From the NCBI GenBank assembly GCA_963575745.1, contig CAUYUJ010016144.1, positions 72,240-136,239 on the forward strand: DNA of 64,000 nucleotides, read 5' to 3'. Positions within the stretch are counted from its first letter, which is position 1; each line of letters opens with the position of its first letter. Below, one piece after another: positions 40,960 through 51,376 of this stretch. This DNA is from Prorocentrum cordatum. Lineage: Eukaryota; Sar; Dinophyceae; Prorocentrales; Prorocentraceae. The position numbers and the translations under genes are program-made. The notes under the pieces were generated by a model. That model made no database searches and had not been told where the DNA came from. It saw nothing but the letters and a program-made list of their open reading frames with translations.

Positions 40960-41690
40960 CAAAGGTAAAGCACCAGGAAGTATCGAGCGACAGGATTGCC
41001 TTGGTGGGGATGGGGGCTGTCGGCGGCGAGGCAAGGACCTGGCCCTGAGTAGAAAGGGAGGAAGTCTCGAGCAGGGCCGCTGTTGTTGATGGGAGCGGCG
41101 CCAAAGCTGACGAGAGTAGGGCGCTAGTCCAGCGTAAAACAAAACGCAGTCTCGATCGGGAACGCTAGTTTTGTTGGGACGGCGGTTGTCGGCGGCGAGG
41201 AGGAACACCGCCTCGAATAAGAAGGGAGGAAATCTCGAGCGAGGGCCGTGGTTTTGTCGGGACGGGGGCTGTCGGCGGCGAGGAACAGCACCGTCCTGAA
41301 GAACAAAGGAGGAAGCCTCGAGCAGGAGCGGTGTTCTTGCTGGGAACGGCGCCAATTCAAAAGAGAGTATCCAGCGTAAAACGGGAGGAAGTCTCGCGCT
41401 GGAGCGCTGGTTTTGTCGGGACGGCGGCTTCCGGCGGCGAGGAGGAACACCGCCTCGAGTAAAAAAGAGAGGAAGTCTCGAGCGGGAGCGTTGTTGATGC
41501 TGGGGGCGGCGCCGATGAGAGAAAAACTAGCGCGCCAGTCAAAGGTAAAACGGGAAGAAGTTTCGAGCGGTAGCGCTAGTTTTGTTGGGATGGCGGCTTT
41601 CGGCGGCGAGCAAGAGCATTTGCCCTGAGTAAAAAGGAAGAAGTCTCGAGTGGGATCATTGTTGTTGTTGGGGGGGCGTTTTGGCGCCCC
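40960..41690. repeat. Tandem array, about 80-85 bp monomer, about nine units of two alternating types
   Basis: GGAAGTCTCGAGCG or a variant recurs at about 40976, 41060, 41145, 41228, 41311, 41390, 41473, 41555 and 41640. One monomer type then continues GTTTTGTTGGGACGGCGG, TCGGCGGCGAGG and AACACCGCCT; the other continues GTTGTTGATG(C/G)TGGGAGCGG and CGCCAAAGC. They tend to alternate. Confidence 0.8.
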
Positions 41691-41699
41691 CCTAAACCG

Positions 41700-42640
41700 C
41701 TCGAGCGTGAGCCTCACCTTCAATGAAAATGTAGCCAGCGCCAGGCGAGAGCGTCAAAGCGCTTGGGGGGTCCAACCATAACAACTGTTTCGAAATTAAC
41801 ATTCAACAGCAGCAACAACAACAAGAATAACGAGAACAAGAACAAGAACAAGAACAACAGCAATACTAAAAACGAGCGGGTCCCCCCGAGGCCTGAGACT
41901 ACGAGGCCAAAGGTGGTCCGCAAGTGTCCCTTGGGCGCCTTGACGGGCCGCTTGGAAGTTTCGTTGGCACTGGCTGGCGGTCTGAGGGTTCTCTTGGGAG
42001 CTCTTCCCAACCATTACGTGGTAGTGGCTCCTCGTTTTCGAATGGCAGCGCCCCGCGTCATCCCTCCTCCTCCCCCCCTCTTCCCCTCCCATCCCTGCGT
42101 CTGCCCTCCGCAGGTCCATGCCGGCACACTCTTCAGACGCTGCGTGGCTGCTCCGTGGCCTGAGGTCCAGAGCAGAGTCTCCCGTGAGGGAACTTCGCCC
42201 GGCCATCGGTGGCGTCCCACACAGCTCCACGGTGCCCCCAGCGACGCCCCCGCGAGCCAAGGGACACCACGAGAGCCCCGAGCCGCCCCACGAGAGCGTC
42301 GAGGGGCTTCAGAGATCATCCAAAGCGCCCCCGAGGGGCCCCGACACGGCCCGGGAGAGGAATTTGGAATTTGCAAGGGCTGTCAAATCCCGAAGGATGG
42401 CTCCAAGATGTCGTTGACCTTCATCGCCATCATCCGTACCACTTATCTTTGCTGCTTCTGAGCCAGCCTTTCTCCTTCGTTTCCCTTCTCCCCCTCCTTC
42501 CCCTTCTCTCGCCCTCCTCATTCCCATCATGATCATCATTTTCGCCCGCCTCAGCCTCGTCCTCCTCCTCCTCCTCCTTTACATCCTCCTCATCCCCCTC
42601 CTCGTCATAACCATCAACAAAATAAACGTCATTGACATCG
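41700..42640. other. Unassigned region with short microsatellite and GC-rich tract
   Basis: AACAAGAACAAG repeats lie at 41805-41870, a CCCCGAGAGCC-type tract at 42240-42400 and CCTCCTCC runs near 42560. No gene was recognised. Confidence 0.4.
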
Positions 42641-42720
42641 TAACCATTATCAACAACAACAGCAGCAACAGCAACTACGATTACTACTACTACATCAGCA
42701 GCAGCAGCAGCTTCATCGAT

Positions 42721-42751
<31 letters not shown>

Positions 42752-43370
42752 GCAGCAGCATCATCATCATCATCATCGTCATCGTCATCGTCATCGTCAT
42801 CATCATCAGCATCAGCATCATCATCATCATTACCATCAGCATGATGAACATCAACATCAACATCATCAGCAGTAGCATCGTCGTCGTTGACATCATCATC
42901 ACCACCATCATCATCAGCATCATAATGGCAATCTGCATCACTATCGTTATCAGCATCGTCGTCGTTATCACCATCATCAACATCATCAGCATCACCATCA
43001 TCATCAACAACAACAGCAACAGCATTATCCTCAGCATCATCATTCACACCATCAGCAACAGCATCATCGTCGTCGCCATCATCATCAGCAGCAGCATCAG
43101 AATCATCATCAGCAACATCATCATCGCCGTCGTTCTCATCCTCATCAGCAGCAGCAGCATCAATAACATCAACAACAACAACAACGTCATCACCATTATC
43201 AACATCGTCATACTAATCATTGGCATCATCAGCAGCAGCATCATCGCCGTCGCCATCATCATCATGATCAGCATAATCATCGCTACCATCATCATGATCA
43301 GAATCAGCAGCATTGTCGTCGTCGTCATCAGCAGCATCATCTTCAGCATCGTCATCGCCAACCGCAGCAA
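42640..43370. repeat. Long imperfect (ATC)n/(CAT)n/(CAG)n microsatellite
   Basis: About 700 bp of CATCATCATCAG-type triplets. It generates a 314-codon Ile/Ser-rich ORF on + and Asp-rich ORFs on -, neither credible. Confidence 0.95.
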
Positions 43371-43753
43371 CAAAGAACAACGGCAACAACAAGATCATCG
43401 TCATCGTCTTCTTCGTCATCAGATTGTCCCTCGGCTTTGGAGACGTCCAGGAGGCTCTGGAGGACGACGATGACGAGGAAGATGAGAAGGAGAAGAGGGG
43501 CGGACAAATGGGAGGGGATGAGGAGGATAAGAAGAAGGAAGGCAGGGCCAGAGCATAGCACCAGTCAGGGAACGAAGGAGGGATCGGCAGACAGGGGCAG
43601 CTGAGTTTCTCAGGAAGCCCTGGAAAAGAGACCCTGTCTTCGCACGCCTTCCCTCCTTCGCATTCCACTTGCAGTCTTCCCCTTGTTGGCAGCAGATATC
43701 CTGGCCACCAGCTCCATAGGCCTGCCTCGGGCTTCCTCTACCGGTCCACACCA

Positions 43754-44707
43754 GTCAGCTACAACGCTGGGATCAGCGCGTGCGGGACCTGCGGGCAGTG
43801 GCAACAGGGACTGGCGCTTCTCAGTCGGATGTTGGAGGCGAAGCTGTGGCCCGGCGTTGTCAGCTACAGCACCGGGATCGGCGCATGCGCGAGAGGCAAG
43901 CAGTGGCAGTGGGCCCTGTCGTTGCTCCGCGACGTGTGGGAGGCAAAGCTGCAGCCCAGCGCCACCAGCTACGGTGCCGGGATCAGCGCGTGCGCGAGCA
44001 GCGGACGGTGGCAGCTGGCCTTATCGCTTCTCGGCAGCATGGATCAACAGAGGGTAGAGCAAGACACCAGCAGCTACGTCGCAGGGATCAGCGCATGCAA
44101 TGCAGGCAGGCAGTGGCAGCTTGCGCTGGCTCTTCTTAGTTGGATGGTGGAGGTGAAGTTGTGGCCCGATGTCGCCAGCTACAGTGCTGGGATCAGCGCG
44201 TGTACGAGTAGCGGGCAGTGGCAGTGGGCCTTGTCGTTGCTCAGGGAGATCCGGGAGGTGAAGCTGCATCCCGACGTCATCAGCTGCAACGCTGGGATCA
44301 GCGCATGCGAAAAAGGCGGTCAATGGCAGCATGCTTTGCGGCTGTTGGTTGTGATGTGCCAGGAGAAGTTGAAGCCTGATGTCATCAGTTACGGTTCTGC
44401 CATTAGCGCGTGCGACAGTCGAAGGCAGTGGCGGCAGGCTCTGTCGTTGCTCCAGGATATGCGGGAGCAGATGGAACCCGACATCGTCAGCTACCGCGCT
44501 GCGATCAGCGCGTGCGAGGGGGCTGGGCAGTGGCAGCAGGCGTTGTCGCTGCTCTGTGCAGTTCTGTTGGAGTCGCCCCTCTGCTGCGCAGAAGTGTTTC
44601 AGACGACTCCCCCCCTTTCCCAAGAAAGCATCATGCGCGTCACATCCACAAGCATCACGTTCGTGGATGGCGCTGGGCCGCGAGCTGATTCCCTGCGACT
44701 GCTGTGA
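43754..44707 (+). CDS. PPR protein, block 6 (about nine tandem PPR units, likely 3' end)
   Basis: The longest PPR array here. Units run from AG|TCAGCTACAACGCTGGG at about 43757 (VSYNAGISACGTCGQWQQGL) through VSYSTGIGACARGKQWQWAL, TSYGAGISACASSGRWQLAL, SSYVAGISACNAGRQWQLAL, ASYSAGISACTSSGQWQWAL, ISCNAGISACEKGGQWQHAL, ISYGSAISACDSRRQWRQAL and VSYRAAISACEGAGQWQQAL. A short non-PPR tail follows (CAVLLESPLCC to DSLRLL), then TGA at 44705. The internal GTG/ATG near 43829 is inside the first unit, so it is not a natural start. The divergent wobble positions argue for a maintained protein. Probably an organelle RNA-processing factor. Confidence 0.8.
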   Translation, partial: VSYNAGISACGTCGQWQQGLALLSRMLEAKLWPGVVSYSTGIGACARGKQWQWALSLLRDVWEAKLQPSATSYGAGISACASSGRWQLALSLLGSMDQQRVEQDTSSYVAGISACNAGRQWQLALALLSWMVEVKLWPDVASYSAGISACTSSGQWQWALSLLREIREVKLHPDVISCNAGISACEKGGQWQHALRLLVVMCQEKLKPDVISYGSAISACDSRRQWRQALSLLQDMREQMEPDIVSYRAAISACEGAGQWQQALSLLCAVLLESPLCCAEVFQTTPPLSQESIMRVTSTSITFVDGAGPRADSLRLL

Positions 44708-44905
44708 CAGAAGTGACCTCGCCGGCATCCAGCTCCAGCTCCAAGTCTGCACACCCTGACTGCATCCCTCCACCGTGCTGCCACTGCTCCTCTCCTCGGC
44801 GTGCGGCACTTGGGTTGGACCTGGCGCGCGGGGTCTCTGCGTGTCGCTGGTTCTTGGCCGCGAAGCGTGGCCTTGTGGAGCCGCCCCCGCTGGGGCCCGC
44901 TCTTG

Positions 44906-45014
44906 GTGAGGAGGAGGAGGAGGAGGAGGAGGAGGAGGAGGAGGAGGAGGAGGGAGGAGGTAGGAGGAGGAGGAGGAGGAGGAGGAGGAGGAGGAGGAGG
45001 AGGAGGAGGAGGAG
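44906..45014. repeat. (GAG)n microsatellite
   Basis: GAGGAGGAG with one GGTAGG interruption. Confidence 0.95.
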
Positions 45015-45170
45015 GGGGTCGACCTCGAGTGGGGGCCGGCACTTCTCTGGTTCGGCCTGCGGGGCCCCTGCAGAGATTACCCAGGCCAGCACTTGCCGGG
45101 GCATGCTCACGACGAGCGAGCGGGGCGCCGAGGAGAGGGCCACGCCTTGGTGACCAAGGGCCCTCTCCAC

Positions 45171-45369
45171 TGGCGGCGAGCGAGGGGGGGAAATGAGGAG
45201 GAGAAGGCCCTCTCAGAAGGCGGCCGGACCTCTCCGAAGCCCTCGCGCATGCTGAGAAGTTTGTTGCGTCGTCGGGGAAGGCTTAGAAAACTTATCAGAA
45301 CGCCGTGGGACTTCTGAGCCTTCTGGGAAGGCCTTCGCCTTCTCGCCTCCCCCCTCGCTCGCCGCCGAC
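45171..45369. mobile_element. MITE-like foldback element, family D, copy 2 (199 bp) with 5-bp target duplication
   Basis: Left end TGGCGGCGAGCGAGGGGGGA, then GGAGGAGAAGGCCCTCTCAG. The right end, reverse-complemented, is GTCGGCGGCGAGCGAGGGGG, GGCGAGAAGGCGAAGGCC. TCCAC occurs at both flanks (45166-45170 and 45370-45374). Just outside the left end, 45132-45168 forms a further hairpin (GGAGAGGGCC / CCTTGGT and complements). Confidence 0.8.
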
Positions 45370-45469
45370 TCCACCCGTGCAACTGCTAGAGATGTCAGGC
45401 TTTCCAGGCCACCAGTTGCGGCGGGTGTGAGGCGAAGCGCCCGGCCCGCCGTGCCGTCACGCCTGGTGG

Positions 45470-45860
45470 TGTCGAGAAGAGGAGCTGGCCGTAATGAAGA
45501 GGAGGCAGGGGAGGAAGCGCAGGAAGAGGGCGAGGAGGAGTGGGAGAGGGCAGAGCACGCGGGGAATGGAGGCAGAGGTGGAAGGAAGGAAGGAGGGAGG
45601 AGGACGCAGGAGTAGAGGAGGAGTAGGAGCGTGACAGGGAGGGTGACGACGGCGAACTAGTGGAGAAGGGGAAGGGGGAGGATGGGGAGAGCGAGAACGA
45701 TCAGGAGAAGGAGAAGGAGAAGTAGAAGGATTTAGGGGGAGGAGAAGGAGACGGAGAATGAGGAGAAGGAGGGGGGAGGAGGATGAGGAGGCGGGGCAGG
45801 GGGAGGGGGAGGAGCAGGAGGAGGAGGAGGAGGAGGAGGAGGAGGGAAAGAAGCGGCAGG
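45470..45860. repeat. Purine-rich (GGA/GAAG) low-complexity tract
   Basis: Imperfect GGAGGAGAAGG repeats across nearly 400 bp. Confidence 0.85.
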
Positions 45861-47387
45861 CGGACCCCCCATCGCCCGAGAAGGACCAAGCCGACTCGAT
45901 CGATCCGCCTCCTTCCACGTCTCGTCATCGTCCTCGCCTCCCTCCTTGTCCTCACATCAGCAGCACCCCCATCGTCAGCAACAACATCACCGTGATCGTC
46001 TTTCTCTCCCTTTCCCTCCCGCCGACCCACCCCACACACCCTTCCTCCTCATCCTCACCTCCCCCGTCATCCCTTCCCCTCCCCCCTCCCACACGCCCCA
46101 TCCCCTTCCCCCGGAGGAGAACCAGGCGGAAGATCGGCAGGCAAAGGGAGCTGGTGAAGCACATCGCCGCGATCGCAGGGGCGGACGCATCGATGGCCGC
46201 GTGGAGCTACACGGGCTCGACTTTTGTTTTATCCTGATCGATGGCCTGCCCATCCCTCCGTATTACTCGGTATTTCCCGCCTCGTTCTACAATCCCATCC
46301 ATATATCCCCAAGCTCTTCTTTCTGCCACTTCGCTATCTTCCCACTATATCATGATTAATTCCCTCGCTATCCTCTTCATCCATCTCCGCATCATCTCCT
46401 GTTATCCATGCTGTGGTTGTCCTGCTTCAGCACAACCACAGCACATAGTTTACATCCACATGTCCATCGCCACCATCGCATTATGATCATATCTGCTGTC
46501 CCCTGGTTGTTATACCGAGCTCGTGGTTGCCATGCTCGCCGTCGTGATCCTCGCATTCTCAGCTGGACCATCCTCATCGTCCTCGTCCTGTGATGCCCCC
46601 CAAGCATGACATGCAGAGCATCGACAAGGCCGCAATCGTCCCACATACCATCGTCGGCGCCGCAGTTTGATGTGAAGAGCATCGTTGTGTCCGCTATCAC
46701 CCGACTACGACTGCGATTAAGTCTGGATGGTAGAACTAGCATTGGCACTGACACTCCGACCACCACAACTACCAGCGCCAGTTATACTGGCAGTCCTGTT
46801 AGCTGCGCGATTCAAACGATCGGAATCACCACTGGTAATACTGGCCACCCTACCCCATCCCAGACAGTGAGTTTGTGCGTAGCACCGCACTCCCAGGGTC
46901 AGGGCCATATCACCACCACATTCGTCGTCCTCATTATCACCATCATTATCATGGGACTCATCCTCACCAGCCTCGTTACCATCATCGTCATCACAGTCAT
47001 TTTTTTATGCGTACTCATCATCATTATTCTGCTCTCTCCACGTGCCCCTACTCGTCCTCAGCCTGCTCTGCCCAGCATCATCAAACTCCCCGCTCACTTT
47101 CTGCTCCGAATACTCGTGATCGTTCCCCTTCTCTTTATCCTCCGCCTCCTCCTCCTCCTCTTCCTCCTGGAACCTAGAGACTGGAACCTGGTGGCGTGAG
47201 AAGTCGTTGATTGACGCCCCCCTCCTCCTCCTCTTCCTGCTCCTCCTCCTCCTCATCCTCATCCTCCATTCCTTGTCCTTGTGAATAACTCCTCCATGTC
47301 GCACCCCGAGGCCGGTCGGAAGGGCGGGCCGGGCGTGTTTCTATAGATTTCCTTACCAATTATAGGCCTCAAGCCTAAAAATTGACA
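45860..47387. other. Unassigned pyrimidine-rich region
   Basis: Contains CAGCACCCCCATC, CCTCATCCTCACC, TCATCATC and CCTCCTCCTC words with no sustained reading frame showing protein-like codon structure. No gene, RNA or transposon feature was recognised. Confidence 0.4.
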
Positions 47388-47810
47388 ACAGCTTCACGGA
47401 TGGAGGGCGGGTCGCATCCAAAATGCAGTTCTCGCCGCAGCGCCGCGCGCATTCGCTTCGAACGCTTGTAAAAGCTTCACGGATGGAGGGCGGGTCGCAT
47501 CCGAAATGCGGTTCTCGCCTTAGTGCCGCGCGCATTCGTTTTAAACAGTCGCAAGGGTTTCATTGATTGGGGGCTGGTGATTTTCATAATGTGGTTCTCG
47601 ATTCAGCGCCGTACACATACGTTGCGAAACTTATTATCAAGACTCTCATGGATTTAGGGCGGCTCCTTTTCAGAATGTGACTCTCGCTTTAGCGCCGTGC
47701 GCATTCGTGTAGAATCTGCAAGGGCTTCACGGATTGAGAGCGGCTCCTTTTCAAAATGCGGTTTTCGCTTGAGCGCCGCGCATACTCATGTGAAAATGTT
47801 CACGACTTTC
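47388..47810. repeat. Tandem array, about 83 bp, five units
   Basis: Units begin GCTTCACGGATGGAGGGCGG (47390 and 47473), then diverged starts near 47557, 47641 and 47724. Each contains AATGCGGTTCTCGC(C/T)T and AGCGCCGCGCGCATTCG. Divergence increases along the array. Confidence 0.85.
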
Positions 47811-48120
47811 ATTGTTTCCCGCGGCTAACGTAACAGAGCTGGTATTTTGGAACGGTCCAGGATTGTCAGGGCACATCAGTTACATCAGGGAGGAATGGCG
47901 TTATGGCGCGATTCTGGATCGTGAAGACGCAAGAGTCAGGTTGACTCGTGGCGTTGAAGTCCTGAGAACGGTGTTTTGGCACGCTTCCATATTTACACAC
48001 GGTTGTCCCCCAACGGGACAATTCCTTCAGTGGGAGTGAGTTTTTGCAGGGCCTATTGTGAGGGACTTGGAGGGAGGATGTATTCCAGCATCGTTGGGGA
48101 GTCCTGGGTTTACACTGGTC

Positions 48121-48220
48121 TTCCTCCTCCTCCTCCTCCCCCTCCTCCTCCTCCTCCTCCTCCTCCTCCTCCTCCTCCTCCTCCTCCTCCTCCTCCTCCT
48201 CCTCCTCCTCCTCCTCGTCA
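48121..48220. repeat. (CCT)n microsatellite
   Basis: About 30 CTC triplets with a few CCC interruptions. Confidence 0.97.
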
Positions 48221-48975
48221 TGACACCCCTGCATCTGCACCCCCGCATCTCCATTGTCCCGTCCCTCTCCCTCCTGTCCTGCTTCTTCTTGGCTTGTTTC
48301 TCCTACTTCTCCTTCCTCGTCATCCTCGCGCCACGCAGCCTCCTGAGGAGCTACACGGGCTCACTGCTGCACAACCACTCGTTCTTTGTCCGCGGCGATC
48401 CTGGGGCCCCAGGAGTATGCAGAGCGAGGGTTCCCCCTCCCCCCCAGGTGGCAGTCGGAGGAGGGAGGGCCGGAGGGACGGAGGCAGAGGGCGGGCGGGA
48501 GGGAGAGAGGGTGCAGCTGTGCCGCTGCAGAAGACTCCCCAGGCAGGAAGAACACTCCTGCGACGAGCTAGGAGAAGAGATGAAGCCCCGGCCCCCTCCA
48601 CCCGAGATGATGAAGATGGCCTCCTGGCTCCCTCGAGTGAGCAGTCAAAGCCCCACTTTTGCCCCCGGGGTCAGGAGAAGAGGGAACTGTTTCATTGCGA
48701 ACCCTGCGGCACCGAATTCGAGTCAAACGCGGCGCGGCCCGCGCCAACTACGCAGGCCCACGTTCCTTCCTGCTCCACCCAGTGCCAACTCACCATCCTC
48801 CGTCACCGCTGCCGTGCACGGTGTCAAGATGACAGGGAGTGCGAGTAAGAAGGTCCGAGGGGAGGGGCAAGGGCTAGGCTTCACGGCAAAACGTCGACAT
48901 CACCATCAGTTTGAACAATCTGATTTTGTTGCCCCCTTGCCTATCCGTCGTCGCTGTCGCGCACGACTACAAGAT
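48221..48975. other. Unassigned region
   Basis: Pyrimidine-rich then mixed GC-rich DNA. No conserved protein or RNA feature was recognised. Confidence 0.35.
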
Positions 48976-48976
48976 G

Positions 48977-49765
48977 TCAGAAAAGAAAGGGTTCAATCAA
49001 AAACGAAAATTTCCCAACAGGTCCTAATATCCCTGCAACCGCGTCACGATATTTTGCACACTGGCCGCGTCGCTCGAGAAAGAAACGTGTGACTGCAGCA
49101 GCCGTCCAATCGAAATTGCGACTACATTGCACGGAGCATACACTATGTGAGAGCCGTTGCTGCCCGCCAGAGATCTGGTGCACCAGGCACCACCGCAGGT
49201 AGCCAATGCAGATCGCGCAAGCGAGCACCGTGGTGATGCATTGTCGCCCCAGAGAGCTTGCATTAGCGCCGTGTCGCTCGAGGGCTTGGCACTGTCGCCC
49301 CCGGGAGTGTTCATGCGTGCTTCGGCCGATGCGCTCACGTCGCTCACTTGCTCCCTCCAAGAACTTCAATTGATCGTGCAATTCGTTTTTCACAATCTCC
49401 TACCGCCGCTGCTACTGCAGTGGCTACTGCTGCTCGTTCCAAGGTGCCCAGGCATTCTTCGAAGAGCAACGGCTCCTCCAGGTGATGCCGGACACCAAGC
49501 TTGACCTCCGAGGTCTTCTCTTTGAGCTCGGGCATCATCTCGATGAGCGCAGTTCTGGACCTTCTGCTTTGGCTCCTTCAAGGCGGAGCTCGACGAGCCC
49601 AGCTTGGTATCGACCTGCTTCGACTCGTAGGTCACCAGCGGCCGCTTCGACACCCGAGCGACGGTCTGGTGAACCAGCGGCTTGTCTAAGCTCTTTCAGG
49701 CGAACCTTCGCTCCATTGACCGTGCAGTCGGCGCCCACCTTGGCATAGCTCACATCCACTGCCTC
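48977..49765 (-). pseudogene. Possible decayed coding region, function unknown
   Basis: Protein-like but frame-broken segments follow each other on the - strand: SWQEAVDVSYAKVGADCTVN (near 49750), then SKRPLVTYESKQVDTKLGSS, then LKEKTSEVKLGVRHHLEEPL with CEKRIARSIEVL, then SALATCGGAWCTRSLAGSNG near 49200. The order and even composition suggest one ancestral reading frame with several frameshifts, but no family is recognised. It could equally be chance. Confidence 0.25.
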
Positions 49766-49771
49766 CTGCCA

Positions 49772-49865
49772 GCTACGCGTAAGAGTGGCCATTCGCAGGA
49801 GTGACGTTTGGTGCTGGCCCACCGGGGACCCCCGATCGCTGCACCCGATGCGACAGCAGCAGATT
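49772..49865. repeat. Dispersed repeat, family E, copy
   Basis: ACGCGTAAGAGTGGCCATTC, GCAGGAGTGACG, TTTGGTGCTGGCCCACCGGG, CCCCCGATCGCTGC and GATGCGACAGCAGC occur in the family order. The most complete copy. Confidence 0.65.
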
Positions 49866-50192
49866 TTGTGCGTGAGATCGGCCCCCCCTCCGCGACCACA
49901 CGAAGGCCGCGCACCACGGGCCACTCCTGCCCAGGTCTGCTCTTGCGTGCAGCCGACCCCTGGACCGGGCCAGGGGTGCTCGCGCCCAGTGCCCTGAGCC
50001 GCTGGTGCCTGCGCTGTTCCACGATGGCCCGCCAGCATGCCGGCCGGCGGCCTGCTTCCACAGCGCGCGGCGGGCGAGGCCCTTGGCCTCGTCGAGGGCC
50101 GCTGCGCGCGGCGTGCGAGGAGGCCGTCCCACTAATCGGCGGGCGGCCGAGTGCCTCCATGAGCAGGGGGTCGCGGCGAGGAGGACGAGGAT
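49866..50192. other. Unassigned GC-rich sequence
   Basis: Overlapping ORFs in several frames with no recognisable domain. Confidence 0.35.
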
Positions 50193-50437
50193 ATGGAGAA
50201 GGAGGATATGGAGGAGGAGGATATGGAGGAGGAAGAAGAGGAGGAGGAGGAAGAGGAGGAGGAGGGGGAGGAGCAGGAGGAAGAGGAGGAGGAGGAGGAG
50301 GAGGAGGGGGAAGAGGAAGGGGAGCAGGAGGAGGAGGAGGAGGAGGAGGAAGAGGAGGAGAGAGGAAGAGGAGGGAGGAGGAGGAGGAACAAAGAGGAGG
50401 AGGAGGAGGAGGAGGAAGAGGAGGAGGAGGAGGCTGT
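50193..50437. repeat. (GAG)n microsatellite
   Basis: GAGGAGGAG with GATATG at its start and AAGAGG interruptions. It abuts the direct repeat at 50437. Confidence 0.95.
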
Positions 50438-50612
50438 GTTAGAATGTAGCGCTGCGACTGGGTAAGAAGGATGTGGGTGTGTATAGGTCAGACGGAAGTC
50501 GTTACCGACGCCGTTTGGCTTAAATGCACACTCCGTCGATTGCCTTGCAACAAACGTCATCAATCCATTATCATGCAAATCCTCTTCGGGAGTTTGCATG
50601 GTAGCGGAGCGA
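50437..50612. repeat. Left direct repeat bounding the lower-GC block (candidate LTR-derived)
   Basis: TGTTAGAATGTAGCGCTGCG, TATAGGTCAGACGGAAGTCG, TTACCGACGCCG, AAATGCACACTCCGTCGATT and CATGCAAATCCTC match, in order, the copy at 62847-63012 at about three quarters of positions by eye. The TGTTAGAA start is typical of Ty1/copia LTR ends, but no matching CA end or target duplication was found. Confidence 0.6.
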
Positions 50613-51376
50613 GGTCGATAGCGGTAGCAGCGGAAGCTCCCGCACATCCAGGAGACCTGCGCCCTGGGATCGTGATCTGTGATTCAGCTTGAACCCAGCG
50701 ATGTTCGATGAGTTTCGAGAAGCAGTTTATCATGGAGGCCGCTAAACTTGTATGAATGTAGCCCCAAGAGTGACTCGTGCGGGAGTGAGAGAGTTCATAG
50801 ACAAAGAAGCGGCTGCAGGAGTAAGAACTGTCACATATGAGGAGAGCGATGGACTATTACTCATGACTCAGATAGTGAATTTCCTGTTCCTGCGCATCGT
50901 CAATCGCACACACATGTACACAGCGGGAGAGGCCAAGAAACCGCAGCTGACATTCGAAAGCTTAGAGGAAAAATGGACGCACAAAAGAACACGATGGGCC
51001 AGGTCATCAAGATAGCGGAATCAGTTACTGATAGTTTTTAATGTAAGAAAAAGACAGAAGGACAGAAGCCGGCTAGCGAATATAAGGCCACGCAGCGGTT
51101 TAAGACGTTCGTGGGAGACAAAAACAAGTCTCGCGAGTGAAACGAAAGTTGCTAGACGCATTGGCAAAGGTCAATCCTCACTATCGCAAAGCGATTAAGG
51201 ACAGAGGAGGCAAATTTGAAACGATGGACGAAACGCTACACGACGCAGACGGTGATGACGTGGTCTGGATCTTCAATGGGGGGTTCACGGCAGCGGAATA
51301 CACTAAAGCTAAGTGTGTGGGGATTTGACGACAGCGATGGTCTTCGCGATGGCCACGCTGGAGGTGCCCAGGGCAC
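50613..51376 (+). pseudogene. Lower-GC block, left part: possible decayed coding sequence
   Basis: Base composition drops relative to neighbours and matches 54.2-62.8 kb. Two short protein-like frames on +, EFIDKEAAAGVRTVTYEESD (50752-51015) and LLDALAKVNPHYRKAIKDRG with DADGDDVVWIFNGGF (51137-51328), are separated by stops. They could be gag-like remains of the copia-type element, but no family is recognised. Confidence 0.3.

Noticed and set aside
42529-43473. Ile/Ser-rich 314-codon ORF as a membrane protein
   Set aside because: It is the translation of an imperfect ATC/CAT microsatellite.
48058-49092. 344-codon + ORF with a poly-Leu stretch as a membrane protein
   Set aside because: The hydrophobic run is a (CTC)n microsatellite and the remainder lacks any conserved feature.
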